Shown here: piece after piece, positions 24,855 through 32,079 of the stretch
How the letters are laid out: each line of letters opens with the position of its first letter
Numbering within the stretch: the stretch's first letter is position 1
DNA from: Paenalicyclobacillus macrosporangiidus
Lineage (GTDB): Bacteria; Bacillota; Bacilli; Alicyclobacillales; Alicyclobacillaceae
NCBI RefSeq assembly: GCF_900116805.1
Contig: NZ_FPBV01000023.1
Span: 1-54,946 of the forward strand
Reading direction: 5' to 3'
Length of the DNA: 54,946 nucleotides
The notes under the pieces: model-generated
Told to the model about the DNA's origin: nothing
The model's input: the letters and a program-made list of their open reading frames with translations, nothing else
Database searches by the model: none
Translations under genes and position numbers: made by a program

Positions 24855-25240
24855 ACCTATTGACACGTGTAATGTTTAGCATTCTCGCCCGCCCTGAATA
24901 TAATAGACATTGAGGCTTGTGTTTCCAGCACAATCAGTACTGTGCCTGGCCACTCGCCTCCCGAACGTAGGGACCTGCCTCCCGCGCTGCGGGTACCGGG
25001 AGGTGAGGCCCACTGGAGCGGAGATTTCTTCTCGAGCTGAAGGTGCCGATCCCGCTGTCGCATCTCACGTTGCTTCAGTTCAAACTCGAGATTGTCCTGA
25101 AAAGGGACGACAGCCACTCCGCCTAAAAGGTTGCCGGACCTTTTGGAGTGACTGTCATCTTCGCCCAATCGGCCCGAGCGCCGGTGCTGCAGGTCCCGCT
25201 CTACTGCCCGTCAGACCGCCATCTGGCGGGCAGTATACAT
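24855..25240. other. Structured gene-free block of unknown function
   Basis: No convincing gene lies here. A -10-like TATAAT is at 24898. Hairpins seen are CCTCCCG/CGGGAGG (24976-25004); a long one (about 25107-25155) built from GACAG/CTGTC, CACTCC/GGAGTG and AAAAGGT/ACCTTTT; and CTGCCCGTCAGA/TCTGGCGGGCAG (25205-25234). Together they look like a stable RNA with terminal hairpins, or an antisense/copy-control region. Confidence 0.4.
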
Positions 25241-25423
25241 AATGCGCTCGGTTGATCACTTATATTATGAACTCCCCGTTCGTCCGTGTAAACCTTTTTC
25301 GTCCCATTCAGTCCTTTTTTGTGCCGTGTAGTTCATTCTGATCCCATCTAATGTCAGAGCGTCCCATTCCGTCTCTCGTTACGCCTCGTCCCTCGAAAGC
25401 AGAAAGCATGTTCGCCTCATCTA

Positions 25424-25453
25424 TTGCCCACATTAGCCGCGCTATGATAGAAT
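25424..25453 (+). promoter_or_regulatory. Promoter of RNA-3 leader, copy 1
   Basis: TTGCCC, 18 bases, TAGAAT. The spacing and both boxes are conserved in the second copy at 35836, supporting a real promoter with transcription starting near 25460. Confidence 0.7.
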
Positions 25454-25459
25454 GTTTCC

Positions 25460-25656
25460 AACAAATCAATCGGCTCGGCACATTAAAAGCCCCTGCTGGT
25501 GCGGCAACACCAACAGAGGCGCGTGCCCCTCTCAGAGGACACCTGAGAGAGACTTGGGTACATTGTACCTGTTTTGCGGGTACATGCTCAACCCCTGTCT
25601 TCGGTATGTACTACCGGTTTCTCAGGTTGTCGCTTGAGAAGCCGGTTTTCATTTTG
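25460..25656 (+). ncRNA. RNA-3 leader, copy 1, ending in an intrinsic terminator
   Basis: A transcript of about 200 nt can be drawn from the promoter to a strong terminator (25613-25656: ACCGGTTTCTCAG paired with CTTGAGAAGCCGGT, then TTTTCATTTT). Internal hairpins include GCTGGTG/CAACACCAAC, CTCTCAG/CTGAGAG and GTACC/GGGTAC, all kept in copy 2 although loops and several stem bases differ. The terminator ends about 10 bases before the ribosome-binding site of the 74-aa HTH gene, so read-through would control that gene. An independent small RNA is the alternative. Confidence 0.6.
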
Positions 25657-25675
25657 AGGGACGAGGGGGATGGAA

Positions 25676-25900
25676 ATGGAGCGCTTTACGAGCACGGCAC
25701 TCATCGACACCGAGCAGGCATACGAAGTGCTCACCACAGCAGGACCCGAGGCGTTTGCGATCTACTTCCTTTTGGAAGCCCTGAAGGACCGTAAGGGAAT
25801 CACCGTCGAGGCCCTGGCACAGCTCTGCCACATCCCGGTCGCCGTGGCAGAGAGGGCCTGCTATCGTCTCGGCCTCGTCCAGCTCGGGATCGAACAATAA
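25676..25900 (+). CDS. Small HTH protein, paralogue 1 (74 aa)
   Basis: ATG 25676 is preferred over ATG 25670 because AGGGGG then has proper spacing. The sequence begins MERFTSTALIDTEQAYEVLTTAGPEAFAIYFLLEALK and continues [34 protein letters not shown]; the second part reads as a helix-turn-helix. The 74-aa protein at 36088 is nearly identical and the 81-aa protein at 33489 is a diverged paralogue (IDIEQAFDVLRSAGPAAFSVYF ... ACYRLGLFNLGIKE). It lies between the RNA-3 leader and the tracrRNA/CRISPR unit of cas12f. A regulator role is inferred only from the fold and the structured leaders. Confidence 0.65.
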   Translation: MERFTSTALIDTEQAYEVLTTAGPEAFAIYFLLEALKDRKGITVEALAQLCHIPVAVAERACYRLGLVQLGIEQ

Positions 25901-25911
25901 TACATTCTTTC

Positions 25912-26041
25912 GCGCCGGCCCAGCGGCGTTAAGTCGAGAAGTACCAGCCTGCGCGTTGGTAACACTCGACAAGGTATGGCGAGCAGCTCCTCGTCTGAAA
26001 CCCGGCCTACAAAGACCAGGCCGGCAACACAACGGCCAGCA
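25912..26041 (+). ncRNA. RNA-2 copy B: tracrRNA of the Cas12f locus
   Basis: This is the tracrRNA part of the unit directly upstream of the CRISPR array and cas12f. Helices: CGCCG/CGGCG, GTCGAG/CTCGAC (copy F: ATCGAG/CTCGAT), ACCAGC/GTTGGT (copy F: GCCAGC/GCTGGC), GGCGAGCA/CTCGTC and CCGGCCT/AGGCCGG (copies A and F: CCGGCCA/TGG...). The differences are compensatory. The conserved single-stranded boxes GAGAAGT, AAGGTAT and CAAAGACC are present. The anti-repeat CAACAC pairs with GTGTTG of the repeats. It is transcribed toward cas12f. Confidence 0.75.
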
Positions 26042-26194
26042 GTCCGAACGGATAAAAAGGCGAACGAGTGTTGTGGGGGATCGCAGAGTTTCAGGCCGTC
26101 CGAACGGATAAAAGGGCGAACGAGTGTTGTGGGTGGGTCAAAAGAAGCTCCGGATTGCGTCCGAACGAATGAAAGGACGCACACGAAACCTAGC
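26042..26194 (+). CRISPR. Mini CRISPR array, two spacers, type V-F
   Basis: Repeat 1 (26042-26077) and repeat 2 (26098-26133) are both 36 nt and differ at one base; they begin GTCCGAACGGATAAAA and end GAGTGTTGTGGG. A degenerate third repeat begins at 26159 (GTCCGAACGAATGAAAGGAC) and loses its 3' half, as terminal repeats often do. Spacer 1 (26078-26097, 20 nt) is GGATCGCAGAGTTTCAGGCC; spacer 2 (26134-26158) is 25 nt. The tracrRNA joins repeat 1 with no gap, so the first guide would be carried on a natural single-guide RNA. No cas1 or cas2 is present. Confidence 0.75.
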
Positions 26195-26247
26195 GAGCAC
26201 CTCCTCAACGCGGAAACATCCGGAGGCGCTCGCAGGAGGCGAACACC

Positions 26248-27534
26248 GTGAAACTCGTGAAAACCATGCGGTATCAGATCATCAAACCGCTTTCCTGCGA
26301 CTGGGACACGCTTGGTACCGTACTCCGGGAACTCCAGCGTGACACCCACAGCGTGCTCAACAAAACGATCCAGCTCTGTTGGGAATGGCAGGGCTACAGC
26401 AGCGAGTACAAGGCGGCGAACGGCACCTATCCGACCCCAAAAGACACATTGGGCCGTTCTCTCGAAGGATACGTCTACGATCGCCTGAAGGTTCAGTTTC
26501 CGAAGATGTACACCCCGAATCTGTCGCAGACCATCCAGCGCGCCATGCTCAAATGGAGTGCAGACAGCAAGGCCATCTTCAAAGGCGAGGTATCCATTCC
26601 GTCATACAAAAAGGATGTACCCCTTGACCTCCGCAAGGACTCCATCCACATCGAGCGGCGTGGACACGATTACATACTGAGCCTTGGCCTCGTCAGCCGC
26701 GCCTACAAGAAGGAGCTGGGCTTGCCGGAATGCCAAATCGAAGTTCTCATCGGCACACCCGACAAGACCCAGCGTGTCATCCTGGCTCGCCTCTTAACGG
26801 GCGAGTACACCGTCTCCGGATCGCAGATCGTCTGGGACAAGCGGAACAGAAAATGGTTCGTCAACCTTGCGTACCACTTCGAGGCCCGCCCGGAGCAACT
26901 GGACAAAACGAAGATCCTTGGCGTAGACCTGGGCGTGGTGTTCCCCGTGTACATGGCGGTCGCAGACGGACATTTTCGCGCCGGTATCCCCGGTGGCGAG
27001 ATCGAAGAGTTTCGCCGACGGGTAGAGGCCCGGAGGAGGCAGCTTCTGCGCCAGGGCAAATATTGCGGCGACGGCCGCATTGGACACGGGCGGGCCACCC
27101 GCACCAGGCCGTTGGACAAGATCGCCGACAAGATCGCGCGGTTCCGCGACACCATCAATCACAAATACAGCCGGTACGTCGTCGAAACCGCCAGGAAGCT
27201 GGGTTGTGGGGTCATCCAGATGGAGGATCTCACCGGTATCCGCGAAGAAAACCTGTTTTTGGCGAACTGGCCGTATCACGACCTGCAGCGCAAGATTGAG
27301 TACAAGGCGCGAGAATACGGCATTGAAGTCCGGTACGTCCGGCCGCAGTACACCAGCCAGCGTTGCAGCGACTGCGGATACATCCATCCGGATAATCGGC
27401 CTGAGCAAGCCAAGTTTCGATGCCTGGCGTGCGGGTTCGAGACCAACGCGGATTACAACGCGGCGCGGAACATCGCCACGGAAGGCATAGAGGAACTCAT
27501 CGCTGCTGCATTGAACAAGGCAAGCGTCGTGTAA
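26248..27534 (+). CDS. cas12f: Cas12f1-like RNA-guided nuclease (type V-F)
   Basis: Encodes 428 residues from GTG 26248, with AGGAGG eight bases upstream. From memory it aligns along its whole length with the 422-residue Acidibacillus sulfuroxidans Cas12f1: MRYQIIKPLSCDWDTLGTVL, WEWQGYSSEYK, VSIPSYKKDVPLDL, then RuvC-I GVDLG (D227), RuvC-II IQMEDL (E326), a zinc ribbon (C373, C376, C392, C395) and RuvC-III ETNADYNAARN (D402). All catalytic residues are present, so it should cut DNA as an asymmetric dimer on one guide RNA. It has a CRISPR unit upstream (copy B) and a solitary tracrRNA-repeat unit 13 bases downstream (copy C). A TnpB annotation is likely in automatic pipelines; the longer N-terminal half and tracrRNA argue against that. 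Confidence 0.88.
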   Translation: MKLVKTMRYQIIKPLSCDWDTLGTVLRELQRDTHSVLNKTIQLCWEWQGYSSEYKAANGTYPTPKDTLGRSLEGYVYDRLKVQFPKMYTPNLSQTIQRAMLKWSADSKAIFKGEVSIPSYKKDVPLDLRKDSIHIERRGHDYILSLGLVSRAYKKELGLPECQIEVLIGTPDKTQRVILARLLTGEYTVSGSQIVWDKRNRKWFVNLAYHFEARPEQLDKTKILGVDLGVVFPVYMAVADGHFRAGIPGGEIEEFRRRVEARRRQLLRQGKYCGDGRIGHGRATRTRPLDKIADKIARFRDTINHKYSRYVVETARKLGCGVIQMEDLTGIREENLFLANWPYHDLQRKIEYKAREYGIEVRYVRPQYTSQRCSDCGYIHPDNRPEQAKFRCLACGFETNADYNAARNIATEGIEELIAAALNKASVV

Positions 27535-27547
27535 CAATTCCCTTTCA

Positions 27548-27710
27548 AGCCGCCCCAGCGGCTTAAAATCGAGAAGTGCCCTCCACGTGAGGGTAACACT
27601 CGATGAGGTATGTGGGCCCTGTGCTCGCGTGAAACCCGGCCTACAAAGACCGGGCCGGCAACACATCAGCCAGCATCCGGACGGATGACCACGCAAGTGA
27701 GTGTTGTGGG
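27548..27710 (+). ncRNA. RNA-2 copy C: Cas12f tracrRNA-repeat unit
   Basis: Complete unit starting 13 bases after the cas12f stop. Helices: AGCCG/CGGCT (others CGCCG/CGGCG), ATCGAG/CTCGAT, CCCTC/GAGGG (in place of GCCAGC/GCTGGC) and CCGGCC/GGCCGG, again compensatory changes. The single repeat is at 27675-27710. The bases following it (GAACAACTCAACGGTTCGGC) would be the guide. It could be mistaken for a TnpB-style right-end RNA, but the same unit occurs at places without a nuclease gene. Confidence 0.7.
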
Positions 27711-27760
27711 GAACAACTCAACGGTTCGGCAACGAGATCCTCAACGAGGGGGCTGCACAA

Positions 27761-28216
27761 TTGGAGACATCTCGTATTGATGAAATCCTGCGGGAATATT
27801 ATGCCTTGCGCATGGTCGTAAACGGCTTGACAATTCTTGCGGCATCACATGGCAAAGGCATCAACTTGGGGTCCATTGAAAATGAAATTCTTTACCATCT
27901 CGGTGAAACCGCGCATATTATGCGGTCCTTCACTCCGTTGATGCTTGATGCTATACAAGCCGAGGTTCAAGACATTTCATCATCCACAATCGAAGAGAGC
28001 ATCGAACTCGATAACCCTTTTGTTCTCACGCTTAGCCCTATAGACATCTTGTTAGGCCGTCGCAACTACGAGACCGATCAACAGCAAGGCGATGAATATT
28101 TAACAGAGAAAATTCGTGACTTACGGAAACGAGCCATTGCTACCTTTTTGGAGGTCTTCGATCCGGTCACGATCCGCCGAGTGCAGAAGGAGCTCGAACG
28201 TAATTCTGACATCTAA
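27761..28216 (+). CDS. Hypothetical helical protein (151 aa)
   Basis: TTG 27761 has GAGGGGG nine bases upstream; an upstream ATG lies inside RNA-2 copy C and has no ribosome-binding site. The product is mostly alpha-helical (RIDEILREYYALRMVVNGLTILAAS, IENEILYHLGETAHIMRSFTPLMLDAIQAEVQD), with an acidic middle and a basic C-terminal helix (LRKRAIATFLEVFDPVTIRRVQKELER). No known domain is recognised. It is the first gene of a small same-strand cluster downstream of the cas12f locus. Confidence 0.5.
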   Translation: METSRIDEILREYYALRMVVNGLTILAASHGKGINLGSIENEILYHLGETAHIMRSFTPLMLDAIQAEVQDISSSTIEESIELDNPFVLTLSPIDILLGRRNYETDQQQGDEYLTEKIRDLRKRAIATFLEVFDPVTIRRVQKELERNSDI

Positions 28217-28254
28217 ACGAGAGGCAGTCCCATTCCCCGCTGGGGGGTGAACCC

Positions 28255-28461
28255 ATGAAACTGAACGAGGCCTTGCAAGGCCACTACTTTCAATGCTCGA
28301 ACTGCAAGTCCGTCTACCGCGTAGAAGCCCAAGGTGAAGTGATCTCAGGGCCCCGCTGCCGGGACTGCAAGACCCCGATGCGCCGGATCGTCGTCAAGCA
28401 GTTCACCCTTCGCCTGGACGAACGTCCCACACGCGTTCCCGGAGGTTTCGATCTACCATGA
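28255..28461 (+). CDS. Small zinc-ribbon protein (68 aa)
   Basis: ATG 28255 follows GGGGGGTGA. Two CxxC pairs, CSNCKSVYR and CRDCKTPM, form a zinc ribbon, followed by a beta-strand tail (RRIVVKQFTLRLDE). Such proteins bind nucleic acid or partner proteins. The stop overlaps the start of the next gene (ATGA), so they are coupled. Confidence 0.6.
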   Translation: MKLNEALQGHYFQCSNCKSVYRVEAQGEVISGPRCRDCKTPMRRIVVKQFTLRLDERPTRVPGGFDLP

Positions 28462-28706
28462 CCAGGCTCGTCCACCGGCCCATCATCGTCACCGAAACCA
28501 TGCCAGACACAGGTGCTCCTGCTGTCTTCATCGACCGCGGCCACAAACACGTTGTCAAGACAGTCCTTGACCGGTGGATCGAGTCCGGCAAATGGTGGGA
28601 GGGCGAGCGTTATAGGACGGTCTACCGCGTCATGACGGACACCCTGGCGATCTATGAGCTCGAACTCCAGGGTGGTAAATGGACCCTGTATCGGGTGTAT
28701 GATTGA
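28458..28706 (+). CDS. DUF6504-like protein (82 aa)
   Basis: The C-terminal 50 residues (HVVKTVLDRWIESGKWWEGERYRTVYRVMTD, then YELELQGGKWTLYRVYD) fit the DUF6504 pattern W-x-E-x-G-x-WW-x-GE followed by YRV and a final LYRVYD. Members are often found near ImuB/DnaE2-type DNA-repair genes in Bacillota and actinobacteria, but their function is unknown. Here it is coupled to zinc-ribbon genes on both sides rather than to a polymerase. Confidence 0.6.
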   Translation: MTRLVHRPIIVTETMPDTGAPAVFIDRGHKHVVKTVLDRWIESGKWWEGERYRTVYRVMTDTLAIYELELQGGKWTLYRVYD

Positions 28707-29119
28707 GACAAGCCACGCCGGCCACAACCAAAACACATCAAACCGCAAGGGGTGTTCTCGCGGATATGCTGCCACCAAAGGTCATCGGCCGTTGGCAATG
28801 TGGTAGGTGTTCGAGGACGTTCACCTTAGTCAAAGACGACCGCATCAACGATGTATTCTGCCTTCATTGCCATGAAAAGAAAAACCTTACGCTTCTCTCC
28901 ACCCTCACCGTACTCGACGGAAACGAGCCGGTTCACGTCGTCACAATCACTCGCGGCTCAGGGTGGTACGAAAAACTCGTCGGCGAAACATTTCGTGTCT
29001 TGCGTCGGGACAAACACGGAAATTTTATCGTCTACGAATGGGAAGAGGGCGATTACGTCTTCATCTGTCCGGAAGATTGTCGAGAGGAGTTTGTGAAGCC
29101 CTCAACCTCAACCAGCTAA
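28703..29119 (+). CDS. Zinc-ribbon protein (up to 138 aa)
   Basis: The longest reading starts at TTG 28703, overlapping the previous stop; ATG 28766 (MLPPKVIGRW) is an alternative that keeps the whole domain. A zinc ribbon is formed by CGRCSRTF and CLHCHEKK, about 20 residues apart, followed by a beta-rich domain (HVVTITRGSGWYEKLVGETFRVLRRDKHGNFIVYEWEEGDYVF). The small beta domain is reminiscent of SH3-like folds. Last gene of the cluster before RNA-2 copy D. Confidence 0.5.
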   Translation: MRQATPATTKTHQTARGVLADMLPPKVIGRWQCGRCSRTFTLVKDDRINDVFCLHCHEKKNLTLLSTLTVLDGNEPVHVVTITRGSGWYEKLVGETFRVLRRDKHGNFIVYEWEEGDYVFICPEDCREEFVKPSTSTS

Positions 29120-29129
29120 TATACATCCA

Positions 29130-29242
29130 GCCGGTAAGGTATCGTGGGCCATGTCCCCACGTGAAGCTCAGGCAACACAGACCTGAACGGCAACACACCG
29201 GTCACCATGAGAACGGACGAACACGCCAGCAAGTGTTGTGGG
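29130..29242 (+). ncRNA. RNA-2 copy D: 5'-truncated tracrRNA-repeat unit
   Basis: The first hairpins are missing; the copy starts at AAGGTAT. It retains CGTGGG/CCCACG (copy A CGCGGGCA/TGCCCGCG), TCAGG/CCTGA (others CCGGCC/GGCCGG), an ACAGACC box, CAACAC, and the repeat (29207-29242) ending AAGTGTTGTGGG. The third helix has changed at every base pair but still pairs, good evidence for RNA-level selection. A DUF3800 gene starts 139 bases downstream. The guide would be ATGGGATGGGAAGACAATAA. Confidence 0.6.
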
Positions 29243-29380
29243 ATGGGATGGGAAGACAATAAAAACACTCGCCAGGACATTGCCCGCGAGGGTCGGTAAT
29301 CCGGGACTGTGCCTGATTACCTACACTACAGTATGCACCAACACTCCAAATGTATTCCGCGACTGTGGGGGGGGTTATCG

Positions 29381-30289
29381 TTGGCTTCTACGCCGTGCAT
29401 CACCTATTTAGACGAGGCAAAGCATTCCGGCCGTGGCCAGCACCGGTCCATTCACCATTACACCATTGTAAGCATCACCGCCACCACTTCAGACTACCTA
29501 TCGTCCATCGAGCCCCACTGGCATTCATTACGAATCAAACATGGAATTCCAGATGGACTGACATTACACTTCACGGACCTTCGACTTTTACTCCAACCTG
29601 GGCAACCTTTTCAGAAGTACAGTCCCGACTTACTTCAACTCTTTTCCAAAAGCCGTTCTCCCCTAAGCATAGAGATTGATTATCCGCGATTGTACGCCTT
29701 TTTTCTCGATGTGTTGAACTTTATCAAAGCCGAACCACTCAAAATACACGCCACCGGAATCAAGTCCGACAGGAACGGACTAATTCGACAGATTAACCTC
29801 AACTATTTCCAGGATTTTACATACCGTCCGCCATACCATGCCTTTAAGGAACACATGAATCTCATGGCCCTTTACCTTATGAATCTTTACAGTGGTACAT
29901 ACAACGCCCGAAACTGCTTCTTTACCAAGCTCCGCTTCGACGGTGACGTGGACTTTGGTGAAAGGGATGATGTACGAGAAGCGTTCAATCATTGCATCTC
30001 TCTAGGTACCCGTCATTTCAGACCCCAACTCGTCAAGAGGGTTTTCGATGAGATCCGGTTTATTGGAAAAAATGAAGTCGCCCAAGCAACCCCCAACGGG
30101 GGTATTACCCATGCAGGAAATGAAATCACTGACTTTCTCGCCGTCATGGTCTCTAGGTACATCTGGAACATCGACATGCACAAGACCGTCCTTGCTATTC
30201 CGGACCATCCACCATTAGACTCAATACCATTTATTCAACCGAAACTTGTAGCCTGGCAATGCCTCGACGACAATTTCTTTTGCAAATAG
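29381..30289 (+). CDS. DUF3800 family protein
   Basis: TTG 29381 is chosen because GGGGGGG precedes it and the family's conserved start follows directly (CITYLDEAKHSGRG); upstream starts lack a ribosome-binding site. Family hallmarks are the N-terminal YLDEA with acidic residues, LHFTDLRLL (about residue 60) and a C-terminal ITDFLAVMVSRY. DUF3800 proteins are thought to have an RNase H-like fold and are frequently found beside structured RNAs and mobile elements; their function is unknown. Here the gene follows a Cas12f tracrRNA-like unit. Confidence 0.7.
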   Translation: MASTPCITYLDEAKHSGRGQHRSIHHYTIVSITATTSDYLSSIEPHWHSLRIKHGIPDGLTLHFTDLRLLLQPGQPFQKYSPDLLQLFSKSRSPLSIEIDYPRLYAFFLDVLNFIKAEPLKIHATGIKSDRNGLIRQINLNYFQDFTYRPPYHAFKEHMNLMALYLMNLYSGTYNARNCFFTKLRFDGDVDFGERDDVREAFNHCISLGTRHFRPQLVKRVFDEIRFIGKNEVAQATPNGGITHAGNEITDFLAVMVSRYIWNIDMHKTVLAIPDHPPLDSIPFIQPKLVAWQCLDDNFFCK

Positions 30290-30329
30290 TACCGAAAACC
30301 GTTGACATCCTTTCTAAAAGACATTATTA

Positions 30330-30440
30330 TTTACGACAGGCAAGCGGGAAAACCGCCTGGCTTGTCGAACCTCGCAGGCAAAGTCCCGGCGAGAACCTAA
30401 AGCAACATGGAAGCCCCAGGCACAGCCTGGGGCTTTGATG
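30330..30440 (+). other. Hairpins and terminator after the DUF3800 gene
   Basis: GACAGGCAAGCGG pairs imperfectly with CCGCCTGGCTTGTC (30336-30367), then CTCGC/GCGAG, then a terminator hairpin AGCCCCAGG/CCTGGGGCT (30412-30434) with TTTGATGTCTCG. The GATGTCTCGTCC after it can pair with GGACGAG at 30466. The same hairpin-plus-TGTCTCG signature precedes RNA-1 copies. Confidence 0.5.
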
Positions 30441-30604
30441 TCTCGTCCCGTTCGGTACACAGCCTGGACGAGTCCGAAATGACGTTCCCCAGACAGTGTA
30501 TACAGCCGGTCAGCTAACCATACTCTTCCGTCCCTGCCATGCTTCTCCTATTGCCCCGCATTTTCAGCATGATACGGTGGAACCAGGAGGCGAGACTGTA
30601 TCCC

Positions 30605-31459
30605 ATGCGCACCCTGGCACCACCGATCCAGCCTATGTTGCTTACATCAGCCGACGCGCCGGCGAAAGGCCCGTACGTGCACCAGGTGAAGTTTGACGGC
30701 CATCGATGTATTTTGCACTATCGCTCTCGCGGTGTTCAGCTCTATACGCGTACTGGAAATGACTGTACTCGCCAGTATCCGGAGCTGCAGCTTGTTCGGT
30801 TGTGTGCGGAGTCGGCCGTGTTGGACGGAGAGATGATTGTCCTGGACCAGGGAAAGCTGTGTTTTGAGTCGGTGATACGACGCTTACGTGCTCAAAGTGA
30901 ATCGACAATCAGGCGTCTGTCACAAACGATGCCAGCGCATTTTGTGGCTTTCGATGTCTTGAGTGTGGATGGCCAGGACGTGACCCGTCGCCTTCTGGAG
31001 GAACGTCTGGAGCTCTTGGAGCGTGTTGTACAGCCCTCAGAGTACATTTCGGTGTGCAAGACGTTTGATGACGGCTCTGCATTGTTCCATGCCGTAGCGA
31101 AAATGGGGCTTGAGGGGATTGTCTCGAAGAGGCTGGGTAGCAGATACGTCGTGGGCGTTCGCAGTATGGATTGGCTTAAGGTGAAGCACTACCAGTACAG
31201 GGTAGTGGATATCATCGGGATTCGCAAAGGCGAGTTCGGTTGGCTGCTTGGCGATGGAGGTCAACCACTCGGCGTGCTTGAGTTTGCTCCGCCTGTGGCA
31301 CGGAAAGCTTTGATCCAGTATGCGAGAACAAAAGCCTTGGTGTACACGGAGAACAAGCACTGGCTGTTTATCCAGCCGGTCCGATGCAAGGTGAAGTTTC
31401 AGTCCTACACGAAGAACGGCCTGCTGCGCTCGGCCAGTTTTGTTCATTTCGTGGTTTGA
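30605..31459 (+). CDS. ATP-dependent DNA ligase
   Basis: Encodes 284 residues from ATG 30605; AGGAGG at 30585 is 14 bases away, so a CTG at 30596 is a possible alternative start. Motif I is HQVKFDGHRC (K29, the AMP-accepting lysine). Also visible are LDGEMIVLD (motif III-like), FVAFDVL, GLEGIVSKRLGSRY (motif IV) and MDWLKVKHYQYRVVDI (motif V), followed by an OB-fold with KVKFQSYTKNGLLRSASF. This is a minimal ligase of the LigD/YoqV kind, without polymerase or nuclease domains. It could seal nicks during plasmid transfer or repair. It faces the PIN/antitoxin pair. Confidence 0.85.
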   Translation: MRTLAPPIQPMLLTSADAPAKGPYVHQVKFDGHRCILHYRSRGVQLYTRTGNDCTRQYPELQLVRLCAESAVLDGEMIVLDQGKLCFESVIRRLRAQSESTIRRLSQTMPAHFVAFDVLSVDGQDVTRRLLEERLELLERVVQPSEYISVCKTFDDGSALFHAVAKMGLEGIVSKRLGSRYVVGVRSMDWLKVKHYQYRVVDIIGIRKGEFGWLLGDGGQPLGVLEFAPPVARKALIQYARTKALVYTENKHWLFIQPVRCKVKFQSYTKNGLLRSASFVHFVV

Positions 31460-31485
31460 CCGACGCGGATATCGAAAATTCGCCG

Positions 31486-32073
31486 TTAATCACTCTGCGA
31501 ATGCCCTTCGTACATCTCAAGCGCTTTTCTCGAGAATTCGGGGACTGTCTTGACGAGAGAGTTCAAGATGCCCTCGACCGTGTTCATGGGTTCATGCCGT
31601 TGGGAAGCCAAGTCTTCCAAGGTGGCAAAGAATGCGTCCGGTGACAGCTCTAGCTGATGGCACAGAAACTTGTCGGGGTGTTGGACGTCAATAGTGGCGA
31701 ACTCCGGATCAAACCGAAAGTCCTTAAGATTCGCAGTTACGAGGACATCGGCACGAGCCACGATGGCTGCCGCCAGAACGTGCCGATCTTTCTCCTCATT
31801 TGGCATCGTGGGTATCAACATTTCATACATTTTCCGTGGAACCATCGCATCTGGAAACGCGTTCTCCATTTCTGAACGGACGTATTTTGCCCCAGCCCGT
31901 GCTGCCTTTAAAGATTTTGCCTTTGCTCGGTTTCCTACGTTCCGTTCCATTTCGTCCAACACATCTGGACTCCATCGTATTTGACAGATCCCTGCCTCAG
32001 CAATAGACAAAATTACATCGCGAAGCGCAGCAGGATATAAGACACAAGCATCCAAAAACGCCACAAACGCCAT
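31486..32073 (-). CDS. PIN-domain toxin-like ribonuclease
   Basis: Encodes 195 residues. PIN motifs: FLDACVLYP (D8), SPDVLDEMERN (acidic residue of the second site), EEKDRHVLAAAI (D at about residue 95) and LVTANLKDFRFDPE. This is the PIN subgroup found with a larger HTH antitoxin. The AAGGAG of this gene overlaps the end of the antitoxin gene, and the gap is six bases, so the two are co-transcribed. It would cleave RNA when released. A complete catalytic set is present, so it is likely active. Confidence 0.8.
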   Translation of the reverse strand: MAFVAFLDACVLYPAALRDVILSIAEAGICQIRWSPDVLDEMERNVGNRAKAKSLKAARAGAKYVRSEMENAFPDAMVPRKMYEMLIPTMPNEEKDRHVLAAAIVARADVLVTANLKDFRFDPEFATIDVQHPDKFLCHQLELSPDAFFATLEDLASQRHEPMNTVEGILNSLVKTVPEFSRKALEMYEGHSQSD

Positions 32074-32079
32074 CGGGTT

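Noticed and set aside
25351-25794. Open frame running through the RNA-3 leader
   Set aside because: It crosses the promoter, the hairpins and the terminator and overlaps the HTH gene in another frame.
27548-27710. RNA-2 copy C as a TnpB-style right-end RNA belonging only to the nuclease gene
   Set aside because: The same unit is found upstream of the gene and at four other places without this nuclease, and it has tracrRNA-plus-repeat architecture.
30330-30400. Possible cyclic-di-GMP riboswitch
   Set aside because: A GCAAAGTCCCGGCGAG-like stretch recalls the class, but the order of conserved boxes is wrong and no aptamer helix set could be completed.
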